Positions 1 to 5,132 of a stretch of DNA of 5,132 nucleotides are shown here, in pieces. Source of the stretch: Rubrobacter sp. (lineage in GTDB: Bacteria > Actinomycetota > Rubrobacteria > Rubrobacterales > Rubrobacteraceae); assembly GCA_016781635.1 (NCBI GenBank), contig JADDPY010000320.1, positions 13,686 to 18,817 on the forward strand. The letters are read 5' to 3'. Under the pieces are notes generated by a model that saw nothing but the letters and a program-made list of their open reading frames with translations, did not search any database and was not told the DNA's origin. Every line of letters begins with the position of its first letter. Position 1 is the first letter of the stretch. Both the position numbers and the translations under genes were made by a program.

Positions 1-551
1 CTGCGGAGAAGGCTGATGGACAAGCGGTCGAGCAGTACAAGGCTGACGCTAGCACCGAAGGGACCACTCCAGAACCGACCACCGGCGAGCCGACAGCCGA
101 GCAGCAGTACAACAACGGCAGTTCGACGCCAGCTCCGGCTGCAGAGCCCGCGGCGGCACCGGCTCCCGCGCCGGCCGCTTCTGGCTCGGGCAGTGCGGTC
201 GTCGCTGAGGGGGCAGCCCGCATGGGTACCCCGTACGTGTTCTCCCCTCCGGGCCCCTGCTCCGCTAACGTCGCCGAGGACTGCTCCTGCTTCACGATGC
301 TCACCTACCAGGCCTTCGGGATCTCCCTCCCCGACGATCCGGTCGCGCAGTTCGGGATGGGCACCCCGGTCTCCGGGCCCCCGCAGGCCGGCGACCTGGT
401 CTTCTGGGCCGAGGGCGGCGCCGGGATCACCCACGTCGGCATCGCCACGGGCAACGGCACGACGGTCCACGCATCCGCCTACGCCGGATACGTCACGGAG
501 ACCCCGATAGACAACATCCCCGGCTACGTGGGCGCGAGGAGAATCCTCTAG
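1..551 (+). CDS. NlpC/P60-family peptidoglycan hydrolase, C-terminal part (5' end outside window)
   Basis: Probable secreted cell-wall endopeptidase of the NlpC/P60 cysteine-peptidase family, which cuts D-Glu-diaminopimelate type bonds in peptidoglycan stem peptides. The frame is open from base 3 with no stop, so the start and any signal peptide lie upstream of the window. The visible part opens with a polar Glu/Gln/Lys/Ala stretch, then a low-complexity Pro/Ala/Thr/Glu linker to about base 190, typical of wall-spanning linkers. The catalytic domain follows, beginning GTPYVF at about 225. The predicted nucleophile is the Cys codon at 282-284 in EDCSCF, the His is at 432-434 in THVGIA, and a third polar residue is the His at 468-470 in [12 protein letters not shown] between them is a family hallmark. 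The usual DCSG is DCSC here, and another Cys is encoded at 258-260. The internal ATG at 222 is not the real start, because it would remove the linker and begin at the domain edge. Family assignment is firm; exact bond specificity is unknown. Confidence 0.9.
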   Translation, partial: AEKADGQAVEQYKADASTEGTTPEPTTGEPTAEQQYNNGSSTPAPAAEPAAAPAPAPAASGSGSAVVAEGAARMGTPYVFSPPGPCSANVAEDCSCFTMLTYQAFGISLPDDPVAQFGMGTPVSGPPQAGDLVFWAEGGAGITHVGIATGNGTTVHASAYAGYVTETPIDNIPGYVGARRIL

Positions 552-576
552 TACTACGCAACCCCATACGAGACCC

Positions 577-612
577 CGAAGGGGGGCGGGCCACCCGGCC
601 CGCCCCCCTTCG
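577..612 (+). terminator. Strong GC-rich hairpin, terminator-like, without U tract
   Basis: Bases 577-592 are perfectly complementary to 597-612, giving a 16-bp stem with a 4-nt loop (accc), 25 nt after the hydrolase stop codon. Position and strength fit a rho-independent terminator for the upstream gene. However, the stem is followed by tcgtcgtgg rather than a run of T, so termination may be incomplete. Only 10 nt separate the stem from the GGAGG of the next gene, leaving no room for a promoter in between. It may therefore act instead as a read-through attenuator or mRNA-stabilising structure. Confidence 0.65.
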
Positions 613-622
613 TCGTCGTGGC

Positions 623-627
623 GGAGG
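623..627 (+). promoter_or_regulatory. Shine-Dalgarno of the slipin gene (start ambiguous)
   Basis: GGAGG lies 3 nt before the ATG at 631 and 12 nt before the in-frame ATG at 640. Neither spacing is ideal (5-9 nt is usual), so the start could be either codon; the protein differs by only three residues. Confidence 0.55.
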
Positions 628-630
628 AAT

Positions 631-1611
631 ATGGGGGCAATGGTACAATCATCTCAAGTGGCGGCGTTTCTCGCCGGGGATTTCCGGCAAGGGGTGATCT
701 TCTTGGGTCTGTTGCAGGTGGCCGGTTTCGGTTCCTTGATCGTGGTCGGCGTGGTCGTACTGATTCTCCTCTTCTTATTGAGTAGCTCCATACGCATAGT
801 CACCGAGTACGAGCGTGGGGTCATCTTCAGGCTCGGCAGGGTGCAGGGACAGGCCAAGGGGCCGGGGCCGTTCGTGCTCGTCCCCATCGTCGACAGGATG
901 GTCAAGATAGACCTCAGGACCGTGACGATGGACGTGCCGCCGCAGGATCTCATCACCCGAGATAACGTCCCGGCCAGGGTCAACGCGGTCATTTACTTCA
1001 GGGTCCTCGACCCGAACAAGGCTGTTATCGAGGTCGAGAACTACGTGTTGGCAACAAGCCAGATCTCCCAGACGACGCTCAGGAGCGTGCTGGGCCAGAA
1101 GGACCTCGACGACCTACTCACGAACCGCGAGGCCATAAACGACGAACTTCAGACGATCATCGACGAGCAGACGGACCCCTGGGGGATCAAGGTCAGCCAC
1201 GTCGAGGTAAAGGACGTAGAGATACCGCAGGGGATGCAACGGGCGATGGCGCGCCAGGCCGAGAGCGAGCGCGAGCGGCGCGCCAAGATCATCTCCGCCG
1301 AGGGCGAGTACCAGGCCTCCCAGCGTCTCCGTCAAGCCGCCGACAGGCTCGAAAGCCCCACGGCTCTTCAGCTCAGGCTCTTCCAGACGCTCGGTGAGAT
1401 CTCCTCGGAGAACAACTCGACAGTCATCATCCCGATCCCGATGGACCTCTTCCGCCCCTACCTCGAGCGCAGCGGCTCGGAGGATGGGTACGCCCGGCGC
1501 GAGGCGGAAGCCGCCCGCCGCAGGGAGGAAGAGGAAGCCGAGCGCCTCTACGAGGAGGCGGTCGGGGAGAAGCCCGACGGGGACGGTGCAGGGGGCGCAC
1601 AAACTACCTGA
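631..1611 (+). CDS. Slipin/stomatin-like SPFH (band 7) membrane protein
   Basis: A prokaryotic stomatin homologue. These membrane-anchored proteins oligomerise into scaffolds at functional membrane microdomains and affect membrane-protein stability; the client here cannot be told from sequence. Residues about 34-52 form a strongly hydrophobic membrane segment, with a shorter hydrophobic patch at 20-31. The band 7 domain follows, opening with the slipin signature [15 protein letters not shown] (56-70), then [14 protein letters not shown] (77-90) and [15 protein letters not shown] (103-117). A helical stretch rich in Glu/Arg/Ala (about 203-240) matches the coiled-coil part of the SPFH fold. [12 protein letters not shown] (263-274) is the conserved C-terminal slipin motif. 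Beyond it lies a family-atypical tail of about 45 residues, rich in Glu and Arg (about 283-311), ending in a Gly-rich stretch. At 326 aa it is longer than a usual slipin of roughly 250-280 aa because of the N-terminal extension and this tail. The frequent NfeD partner gene is not adjacent. Transcription may come from the hydrolase gene through the hairpin at 577-612. Confidence 0.93.
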   Translation: MGAMVQSSQVAAFLAGDFRQGVIFLGLLQVAGFGSLIVVGVVVLILLFLLSSSIRIVTEYERGVIFRLGRVQGQAKGPGPFVLVPIVDRMVKIDLRTVTMDVPPQDLITRDNVPARVNAVIYFRVLDPNKAVIEVENYVLATSQISQTTLRSVLGQKDLDDLLTNREAINDELQTIIDEQTDPWGIKVSHVEVKDVEIPQGMQRAMARQAESERERRAKIISAEGEYQASQRLRQAADRLESPTALQLRLFQTLGEISSENNSTVIIPIPMDLFRPYLERSGSEDGYARREAEAARRREEEEAERLYEEAVGEKPDGDGAGGAQTT

Positions 1612-1655
1612 GCGCTCCCCGCTTTCCGCTCAATATCGGTTATTTCGGCCCTACG

Positions 1656-1681
1656 GGTTAAGGACCATCGGGCCTGGGTAG
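1656..1681 (+). promoter_or_regulatory. Candidate sigma-B/sigma-F-type (general stress) promoter
   Basis: GGTTAA at 1656-1661 and GGGTAG at 1676-1681 are separated by 14 nt. The sigma-B consensus known from Bacillus and similar in actinobacteria is GTTTAA, 12-15 nt, GGGTAT, so each box matches 5 of 6. Transcription would start near 1688-1690, giving a leader of about 75 nt before the RsbW-like gene. Autoregulation of anti-sigma genes by their cognate sigma factor is well known in this family. The motif is short and was found by eye, so it could be chance. Confidence 0.4.
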
Positions 1682-1762
1682 GGATGTGCGCGGAGACAAG
1701 GAGTTGGGCACGCGGTCGCCATGCACTGCGACGCCTTGCCAGACTTCTGGAGGCGAACTTAA

Positions 1763-2200
1763 ATGACTTATGAAACCATGAAAGAACAACAGGGGAAAAG
1801 GTCCGAAAACGTGGAGCCCATCGTTCTAGAGATACCGAGCAGCGCGGAGTATATTTTGCTCGGTCGTCTCGTGGTTTCTTGCGTGGGCCAGTTAGCCGGC
1901 TTCGGGCCGGAGGATGTCTACGACCTCAAACTTGCCGTAACCGAAGCCGCGACCAACGTGGTACGCCACGCGGAGGTTGGATCCTTCCAGATCGAATACA
2001 GGGTGCTGCCGGGTGCTGTCCAAGTCACGGTTACCGACGCGGGGGGAGGTTTCGACCTCGGGGAGCCCGCCGGCAAGCCCGGCGAGCATGGAGGGTTTGG
2101 CCTTACGGTAATTCGGGGCCTCGTCGACGAGGTCGTTGTGGATTCCACCTCGGACGGGACACGTTTGAAGATGTTGCGTCGCGCGACCTCCGAAGCTTAG
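1763..2200 (+). CDS. RsbW-like anti-sigma factor / serine kinase (HATPase_c_2 domain)
   Basis: A GHKL-fold ATPase of the RsbW/SpoIIAB type. Such proteins bind a sigma factor in the cytoplasm and/or phosphorylate an anti-anti-sigma (RsbV/SpoIIAA-like) protein to control stress or developmental transcription. The 145-aa length is normal for a stand-alone domain. The N box is LAVTEAATNVVRHA at 57-70, with Glu61, Asn65 and His69. The G1 box is TDAGGGF at 91-97, with Asp92 and Gly94/Gly96. The G2-like box is HGGFGLTVIRGLVDEV at 109-124. All expected ATP-binding residues are present. The first 20 residues are polar and not conserved-looking. The ATG at 1763 is supported by GGAGG at 1749-1753 with 9-nt spacing; the in-frame ATG at 1778 lacks such a site. 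No sigma-factor or anti-anti-sigma gene adjoins it, so its partner is unknown. It lies 108 nt upstream of the trehalose genes and has a sigma-B-like promoter candidate in front. Family assignment is firm; sigma target is not. Confidence 0.88.
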   Translation: MTYETMKEQQGKRSENVEPIVLEIPSSAEYILLGRLVVSCVGQLAGFGPEDVYDLKLAVTEAATNVVRHAEVGSFQIEYRVLPGAVQVTVTDAGGGFDLGEPAGKPGEHGGFGLTVIRGLVDEVVVDSTSDGTRLKMLRRATSEA

Positions 2201-2231
2201 GACGGCAGGCAGAACACCCGGGTAGATAGGG

Positions 2232-2341
2232 GTTTACCTGTTGGTATAGCTTGCACCGCCCGAGCGTCTCAATATACTGTGTAACGTACTCGAAGCGCTC
2301 GTCTATTATTGATTGGAACGGTCTTGCTCCAGCAGGTAAAC
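2232..2341. repeat. Long-range inverted repeat flanking the treT promoter and start
   Basis: The arms are 2232-2244 (gtttacctgttgg) and 2329-2341 (ccagcaggtaaac). They are reverse complements at 12 of 13 positions, and the remaining pair is a G-U wobble in RNA. The arms are 84 nt apart: one lies upstream of the -35/-10 candidate, the other just inside the treT reading frame. The repeat could be an operator pair or an RNA pairing that covers the start, or it may be chance. Confidence 0.35.
2251..2278 (+). promoter_or_regulatory. Candidate vegetative (sigma-A/70) promoter for the trehalose operon
   Basis: TATACT at 2273-2278 matches the -10 consensus at 5 of 6 positions, in an AT-richer patch of an otherwise GC-rich region. 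TTGCAC at 2251-2256, spaced 16 nt, keeps only the TTG of the -35 box. Transcription would start near 2285, about 24 nt before the TTG start of the treT-type gene. A weaker extended -10-like element, TGGTATAGC, sits at 2242-2250. No other promoter-like signal in the gap is as good. Confidence 0.4.
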
Positions 2342-3574
2342 GCGGGCTATAAATCGTTGGCCGACTACCGCAGCATCATCCGCCGGGAGCTCTACGAAGA
2401 GATCCAGGACCTCTCGGAGCGCGTGAAGGGCGCGCGTGTGCTGCACGTCAACGCCACGGCCTTCGGCGGGGGTGTTGCGGAGATCCTCTACACTCTCGTA
2501 CCGCTCATGCGTGACGCGGGCGTCGCGGCGGAGTGGGGCGTCATGCTCGGCGCGGAGCCCTTCTTCAACGTGACCAAGGGTTTCCATAACGCCCTGCAGG
2601 GTGCCCCTTACGACCTGACTACCGAAAGTCGGGCGATCTACGAAGAATACAATCGCGAGTCGGCGGCTACCCTTGCCAAGTCGGGCAAGGAGTGGGACAT
2701 AGTCTTCGTTCACGATCCGCAGCCCGCCCTCCTCAAGCACTTCTCGGACGGTCTCACGCCGGAGACGAAGTGGATCTGGCGCTGCCACATCGACACGTCG
2801 ACCCCGAACGAGGAGGTCCTGGACTACCTGTCCCCATACATCCAGGACTACGACGCGCAGGTCTACACCATGCAGCAGTACACCCCGCCCGGCGTGGATC
2901 TCCCGGGCCTCGTCATTATCCCTCCGGCGATAGATCCGCTGAGCCCTAAAAACATGGCCCTCGCGGTCGACGACGCCCGCTTTATAACGAATCAGTTCGG
3001 CGTGGACCCCGAGCGGCCTTTTCTGCTCCAAGTCTCGCGCTTCGACCCCTGGAAGGACCCGTTGGGGGTCATAGACGCCTACCGTATGGTCAAGGAGGAG
3101 ATCCCCGAGGTCCAGCTCGTCCTCGTCGGCTCGATGGCGCACGACGACCCCGAGGGCTGGGACTACTGGTACAAGACCGTCAACTACGCGGCAGGCGACA
3201 GCGACATCTTCCTCTTCTCGAACCTCACGAACGTGGGCGCCATAGAAGTAAACGCGTTCCAGAGCCTCGCCGACGTCGTGATACAGAAGTCCATCCGGGA
3301 AGGCTTCGGTCTCGTGGTGACGGAGGCCCTCTGGAAAGCTCGCCCGCTGGTCGCCGGTAGGGTCGGCGGTATCCCGATGCAGGTTGACCAGGGGGGAGGC
3401 ATCCTCGTGGACAACGCCCCGGAGGCTGCGGCTGCCTGCACCAAGATCCTCAAGGATCCTGAATTCGCTCGCCGCATGGGCCGTCACGGCAAGGAGCACG
3501 TCCGCGAGCACTACCTCACCCCCCGCCTGCTTCGCGACGACCTCAGGCTCTTCGCCAAGCTGCTGAACGTCTAA
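2309..3574 (+). CDS. treT: Trehalose synthase, TreT type (GT4 glycosyltransferase)
   Basis: A GT-B-fold, GT4-family enzyme of the TreT group (trehalose glycosyltransferring synthase), which makes trehalose from NDP-glucose and free glucose in the cytoplasm. The N-terminal Rossmann domain carries RVLHVNATAFGGGVAEIL at 43-60 (Gly-rich loop), then VHDPQP at 134-139 and WRCHIDTS at 157-164, all hallmarks of this group. The C-terminal nucleotide-sugar domain has QVSRFDPWKDPLGVIDAY at 241-258, with Arg244 and Lys249 in the expected donor-phosphate positions. It also has SIREGFGLVVTEALW at 328-342, containing the GT4 E-x7-E pair Glu331/Glu339, and GGIPMQVDQGGGILV at 353-367. At 421 aa the gene is full length. 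There is no usable ATG: an in-frame stop lies at 2282-2284, and the first possible start is TTG 2309, with another TTG at 2324. Neither has a clear Shine-Dalgarno; 2324 would give MLQQVNAG and has ggaa at 2315-2318. The next ATG is codon 67, inside the domain. It heads an operon with the OtsA-type gene. A trehalose phosphorylase-like activity is the main alternative. Confidence 0.88.
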   Translation: MIGTVLLQQVNAGYKSLADYRSIIRRELYEEIQDLSERVKGARVLHVNATAFGGGVAEILYTLVPLMRDAGVAAEWGVMLGAEPFFNVTKGFHNALQGAPYDLTTESRAIYEEYNRESAATLAKSGKEWDIVFVHDPQPALLKHFSDGLTPETKWIWRCHIDTSTPNEEVLDYLSPYIQDYDAQVYTMQQYTPPGVDLPGLVIIPPAIDPLSPKNMALAVDDARFITNQFGVDPERPFLLQVSRFDPWKDPLGVIDAYRMVKEEIPEVQLVLVGSMAHDDPEGWDYWYKTVNYAAGDSDIFLFSNLTNVGAIEVNAFQSLADVVIQKSIREGFGLVVTEALWKARPLVAGRVGGIPMQVDQGGGILVDNAPEAAAACTKILKDPEFARRMGRHGKEHVREHYLTPRLLRDDLRLFAKLLNV

Positions 3575-3617
3575 ACGAGTACCGAACAGAGCACCAGCTT
3601 ACCGGGAGGTCCACAAG

Positions 3618-5123
3618 ATGGTCGTACAGGGCGCCGACGGCGGTGGAGCAAATGACGGATCCCCCATCGTGATCGTCTCGAACCGCGGGCCCGTGACGTT
3701 CTCGCGTACCGAGTCCGGGACTCGTACCCACTCGCGGGGCGCCGGTGGCCTTGTGACAGCCCTGAACGCCGTCTCCCGCCGTCAGAAGGAGGCAGTCTGG
3801 ATCGCCTCTGCCACGAGCGACGAGGATGCCAGCGTCGCCGAGGAGAGCCGCGACGAGCCATACGAGGTCGAGGACCTCCGGGTGTCGCTCGTCGAACACG
3901 ACGAGGACGCCTACGACCTTATGTACAACAACCTCGCGAACCCTTTGCTCTGGTTCGTTCAGCACGGCCTCTACGGCCTCCCCTACGCTCCCGCTTTGGG
4001 AGACGATACCCGTCGGGCCTGGGAGAAAGGGTACCTGCCGGTCAACGAGAACTTTGCCGCGGCCGTCGAGCGCGTGCTGGAGGGAAGCCCGCGGGGTAGG
4101 GGCGAGGCGGAGCCCATCATCCTCGTCCACGACTACCAGCTATACATGATCCCCCATTTTCTACGCGAACGTCTCGGAGAAGAACCGTTCATCTCCCTCT
4201 TTGTTCACATTCCCTGGCCTGACCCGGAAGGGTGGCGCGTGCTGCCCCGGTACATCCGTGAGGGCATCCTGCGGAGCCTCCTCCAGGCAGATGTCGTAGC
4301 GTTCCACACGCAACGCTACGCGCGTAACTTCGTGCGCACCGCTAACGAGGTACTCGGGGCGGAGGCCGACGAGGAGAGGGGCGTCGTCCGTTACGATGGT
4401 CGTGAGGTGTGGGCTCGTGCCTACCCCATCTCTATAGACCCCGGAGAGTTCGAGGGTCTAGCCGCGAGCGATGCCGTCCGCGAGCAGGAGAGCTCGGTGA
4501 GGAACCTCCCCGGCAAGCTCCTCCTGCGCATAGACCGCACGGACCTCTCCAAGAACGTCCTCCGGGGCTTCCAGGCCTACGGGCGCATGCTGGAGCGCCA
4601 TCCCGCGATGAAGGGCGAGGTGACGTTTTTCGCCGGTCTCCAACCCTCTCGGGGCGACATTCCAGAATACGCGGCATACGCCGAGGCGATCCAGAAGGCG
4701 GTTGATGAGGTCAACGAGGTTCACTGCACCCCCTCGTGGCAGCCTATCGTGCTCTCGATGGAGGACAACTTTCCCCGCTCCGTCGCCGCCTACAAGGCCT
4801 ACGACGTCCTACTCGTGAACGCCGTCCGCGACGGCATGAACCTCGTCGCCAAGGAGGCAGCCGTCGTCAACGAGGAGAACGGCGTACTTGTCCTCTCTGA
4901 GAACGCCGGTGCTCACGAGGAACTGGGGGAGTTCGCTATCACCATAAATCCCTTCGACCTCGACGAGGGGGCCGACGCCATCTACGCCGCCCTCACCATG
5001 CCGGAGGAGGAAAAGAAGCGTCGTGCCGAGGCGTTGAACCGTCAGGTTCGCGAGAATACCATCGAGGAGTGGGTGGAGGCGCAACTGAGGGACATCGATG
5101 CGTACCGCGAGCGGCGCGGATAA
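3618..5123 (+). CDS. otsA: Trehalose-6-phosphate synthase (OtsA type, GT20)
   Basis: A GT20 retaining glycosyltransferase that transfers glucose from an NDP-glucose to glucose-6-phosphate, giving trehalose-6-phosphate in the cytoplasm. Key residues of the E. coli OtsA framework can be matched: VSNRGPV at 20-26 (Arg23, like Arg9), GAGGL at 41-45, and YNNLANPLLW at 103-112 (Tyr103/Trp112, like Tyr76/Trp85). Further along are HDYQL at 171-175 (Asp172, like Asp130), FVHIPWP at 195-201 (His197, like His154), RTDLSK at 307-312 (Arg307/Lys312, like Arg262/Lys267) and RDGMNLVAKE at 404-413 (Asp405 to Glu413, like Asp361 to Glu369). The last 35 residues or so are charged and helical. At 501 aa it is slightly longer than E. 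coli OtsA (about 474), partly from a polar N-terminal tail of about 15 residues. The ATG has an excellent GGGAGG at 3604-3609, 8 nt away. It follows treT by 43 nt with no terminator. No OtsB phosphatase domain is fused. The HIPWP region differs from the classic HIPFP, so a related acceptor is possible, but trehalose synthesis is best supported. Confidence 0.9.
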   Translation: MVVQGADGGGANDGSPIVIVSNRGPVTFSRTESGTRTHSRGAGGLVTALNAVSRRQKEAVWIASATSDEDASVAEESRDEPYEVEDLRVSLVEHDEDAYDLMYNNLANPLLWFVQHGLYGLPYAPALGDDTRRAWEKGYLPVNENFAAAVERVLEGSPRGRGEAEPIILVHDYQLYMIPHFLRERLGEEPFISLFVHIPWPDPEGWRVLPRYIREGILRSLLQADVVAFHTQRYARNFVRTANEVLGAEADEERGVVRYDGREVWARAYPISIDPGEFEGLAASDAVREQESSVRNLPGKLLLRIDRTDLSKNVLRGFQAYGRMLERHPAMKGEVTFFAGLQPSRGDIPEYAAYAEAIQKAVDEVNEVHCTPSWQPIVLSMEDNFPRSVAAYKAYDVLLVNAVRDGMNLVAKEAAVVNEENGVLVLSENAGAHEELGEFAITINPFDLDEGADAIYAALTMPEEEKKRRAEALNRQVRENTIEEWVEAQLRDIDAYRERRG

Positions 5124-5124
5124 G

Positions 5125-5132
5125 ATGTCTGT
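5125..5132 (+). CDS. Possible start of a further operon gene (cut by window edge)
   Basis: An ATG lies at 5125-5127, 1 nt after the otsA stop, followed by TCT and the window end. Such tight spacing is typical of translational coupling, and an otsB-like trehalose-6-phosphate phosphatase would be the natural next gene. That identity is inferred from pathway logic only. The upstream gcgcgga is a weak Shine-Dalgarno at best, and only two codons are visible. Confidence 0.25.

Noticed and set aside
16..510. A 164-codon frame in another phase over the hydrolase gene
   Set aside because: Composition is Arg/Ser/Pro/Thr-rich with no motif, while the other frame holds the full NlpC/P60 catalytic signature and stays open from the window edge.
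222..551. Treating the ATG at 222 as the start of a short stand-alone hydrolase
   Set aside because: The frame is open upstream to the window edge and encodes a typical Pro/Ala linker. Starting at 222 would leave a secreted enzyme with no signal peptide.
1609..1632. Weak hairpin (6-bp arms 1609-1614 and 1627-1632) at the slipin stop, as a terminator
   Set aside because: The stem is short with a 12-nt loop and no clear U run, so it is too weak to call.
1638..1660. GGTTAT and GGGTTA as an alternative sigma-B-like promoter
   Set aside because: The spacing is only 11 nt and the second box is a poor match; the pair at 1656-1681 fits better.
2261..2301. 6-bp inverted repeat cgagcg/cgctcg around the TATACT element
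   Set aside because: Short arms in GC-rich sequence are expected by chance, and nothing else supports an operator here.
2306..3511. A 401-codon open frame antisense to almost all of treT
   Set aside because: Antisense frames stay open easily in GC-rich genes. The translation has no recognisable domain, is rich in Arg/Val/Asp/Leu as expected for mirror-frame sequence, and there is no Shine-Dalgarno or promoter. The sense strand encodes a clear enzyme.
3710..3724. Perfect 15-nt palindrome (7-bp arms) early in otsA
   Set aside because: It lies inside conserved-length coding sequence, is single-copy as far as seen, and is explained by codon choice.
3543..4130. A 195-codon antisense frame over the start of otsA
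   Set aside because: Same high-GC shadow effect, with no domain. The sense frame carries conserved GT20 motifs across this stretch.

Overview
The window is high-GC with dense, same-direction coding sequence. Codon use includes many AGG Arg and ATA Ile codons despite the GC richness. Gene content is an NlpC/P60 wall hydrolase, a slipin, an RsbW-type ATPase, a TreT-type trehalose synthase and an actinobacterial-style GT20 synthase. Together these suggest a deep-branching actinobacterium of the Rubrobacter kind. This assignment is inference from codon style and gene content; no rRNA or other marker gene is present.

Layout, all on the + strand. (1) From the left edge to 551: the 3' part of a secreted NlpC/P60 peptidoglycan hydrolase, with a Pro/Ala-rich linker followed by the catalytic domain. 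(2) 577-612: a perfect 16-bp GC-rich hairpin that ends only 10 nt before the Shine-Dalgarno of the next gene. (3) 631-1611: a membrane-anchored slipin/stomatin (SPFH/band 7) protein with a charged C-terminal tail. (4) 1612-1762: a 151-nt gap holding a candidate general-stress (sigma-B-like) promoter. (5) 1763-2200: an RsbW/HATPase_c_2 protein, a probable anti-sigma factor/serine kinase. (6) 2201-2308: a 108-nt gap with a vegetative-type promoter candidate and one arm of a long-range inverted repeat. (7) 2309-3574: a GT4 trehalose synthase (TreT type) that begins at a TTG codon. (8) 3618-5123: a GT20 trehalose-6-phosphate synthase (OtsA type), 43 nt downstream with a strong Shine-Dalgarno. (9) An ATG 1 nt after the otsA stop may start a further gene of the same operon, cut by the window edge.

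The right half is a trehalose module with two routes: TreT joins NDP-glucose to glucose in one step, and OtsA makes trehalose-6-phosphate, which needs a phosphatase not seen here. The stress-regulator-like gene and its sigma-B-like promoter lie directly upstream, suggesting but not proving a link between general stress signalling and osmolyte production. The left half is an envelope pair (wall hydrolase and membrane-scaffold slipin). I see no mobile element, CRISPR array, tRNA or rRNA. I did not find a clearly new system; the most noteworthy points are the regulatory arrangements around the RsbW-like gene and the treT start.
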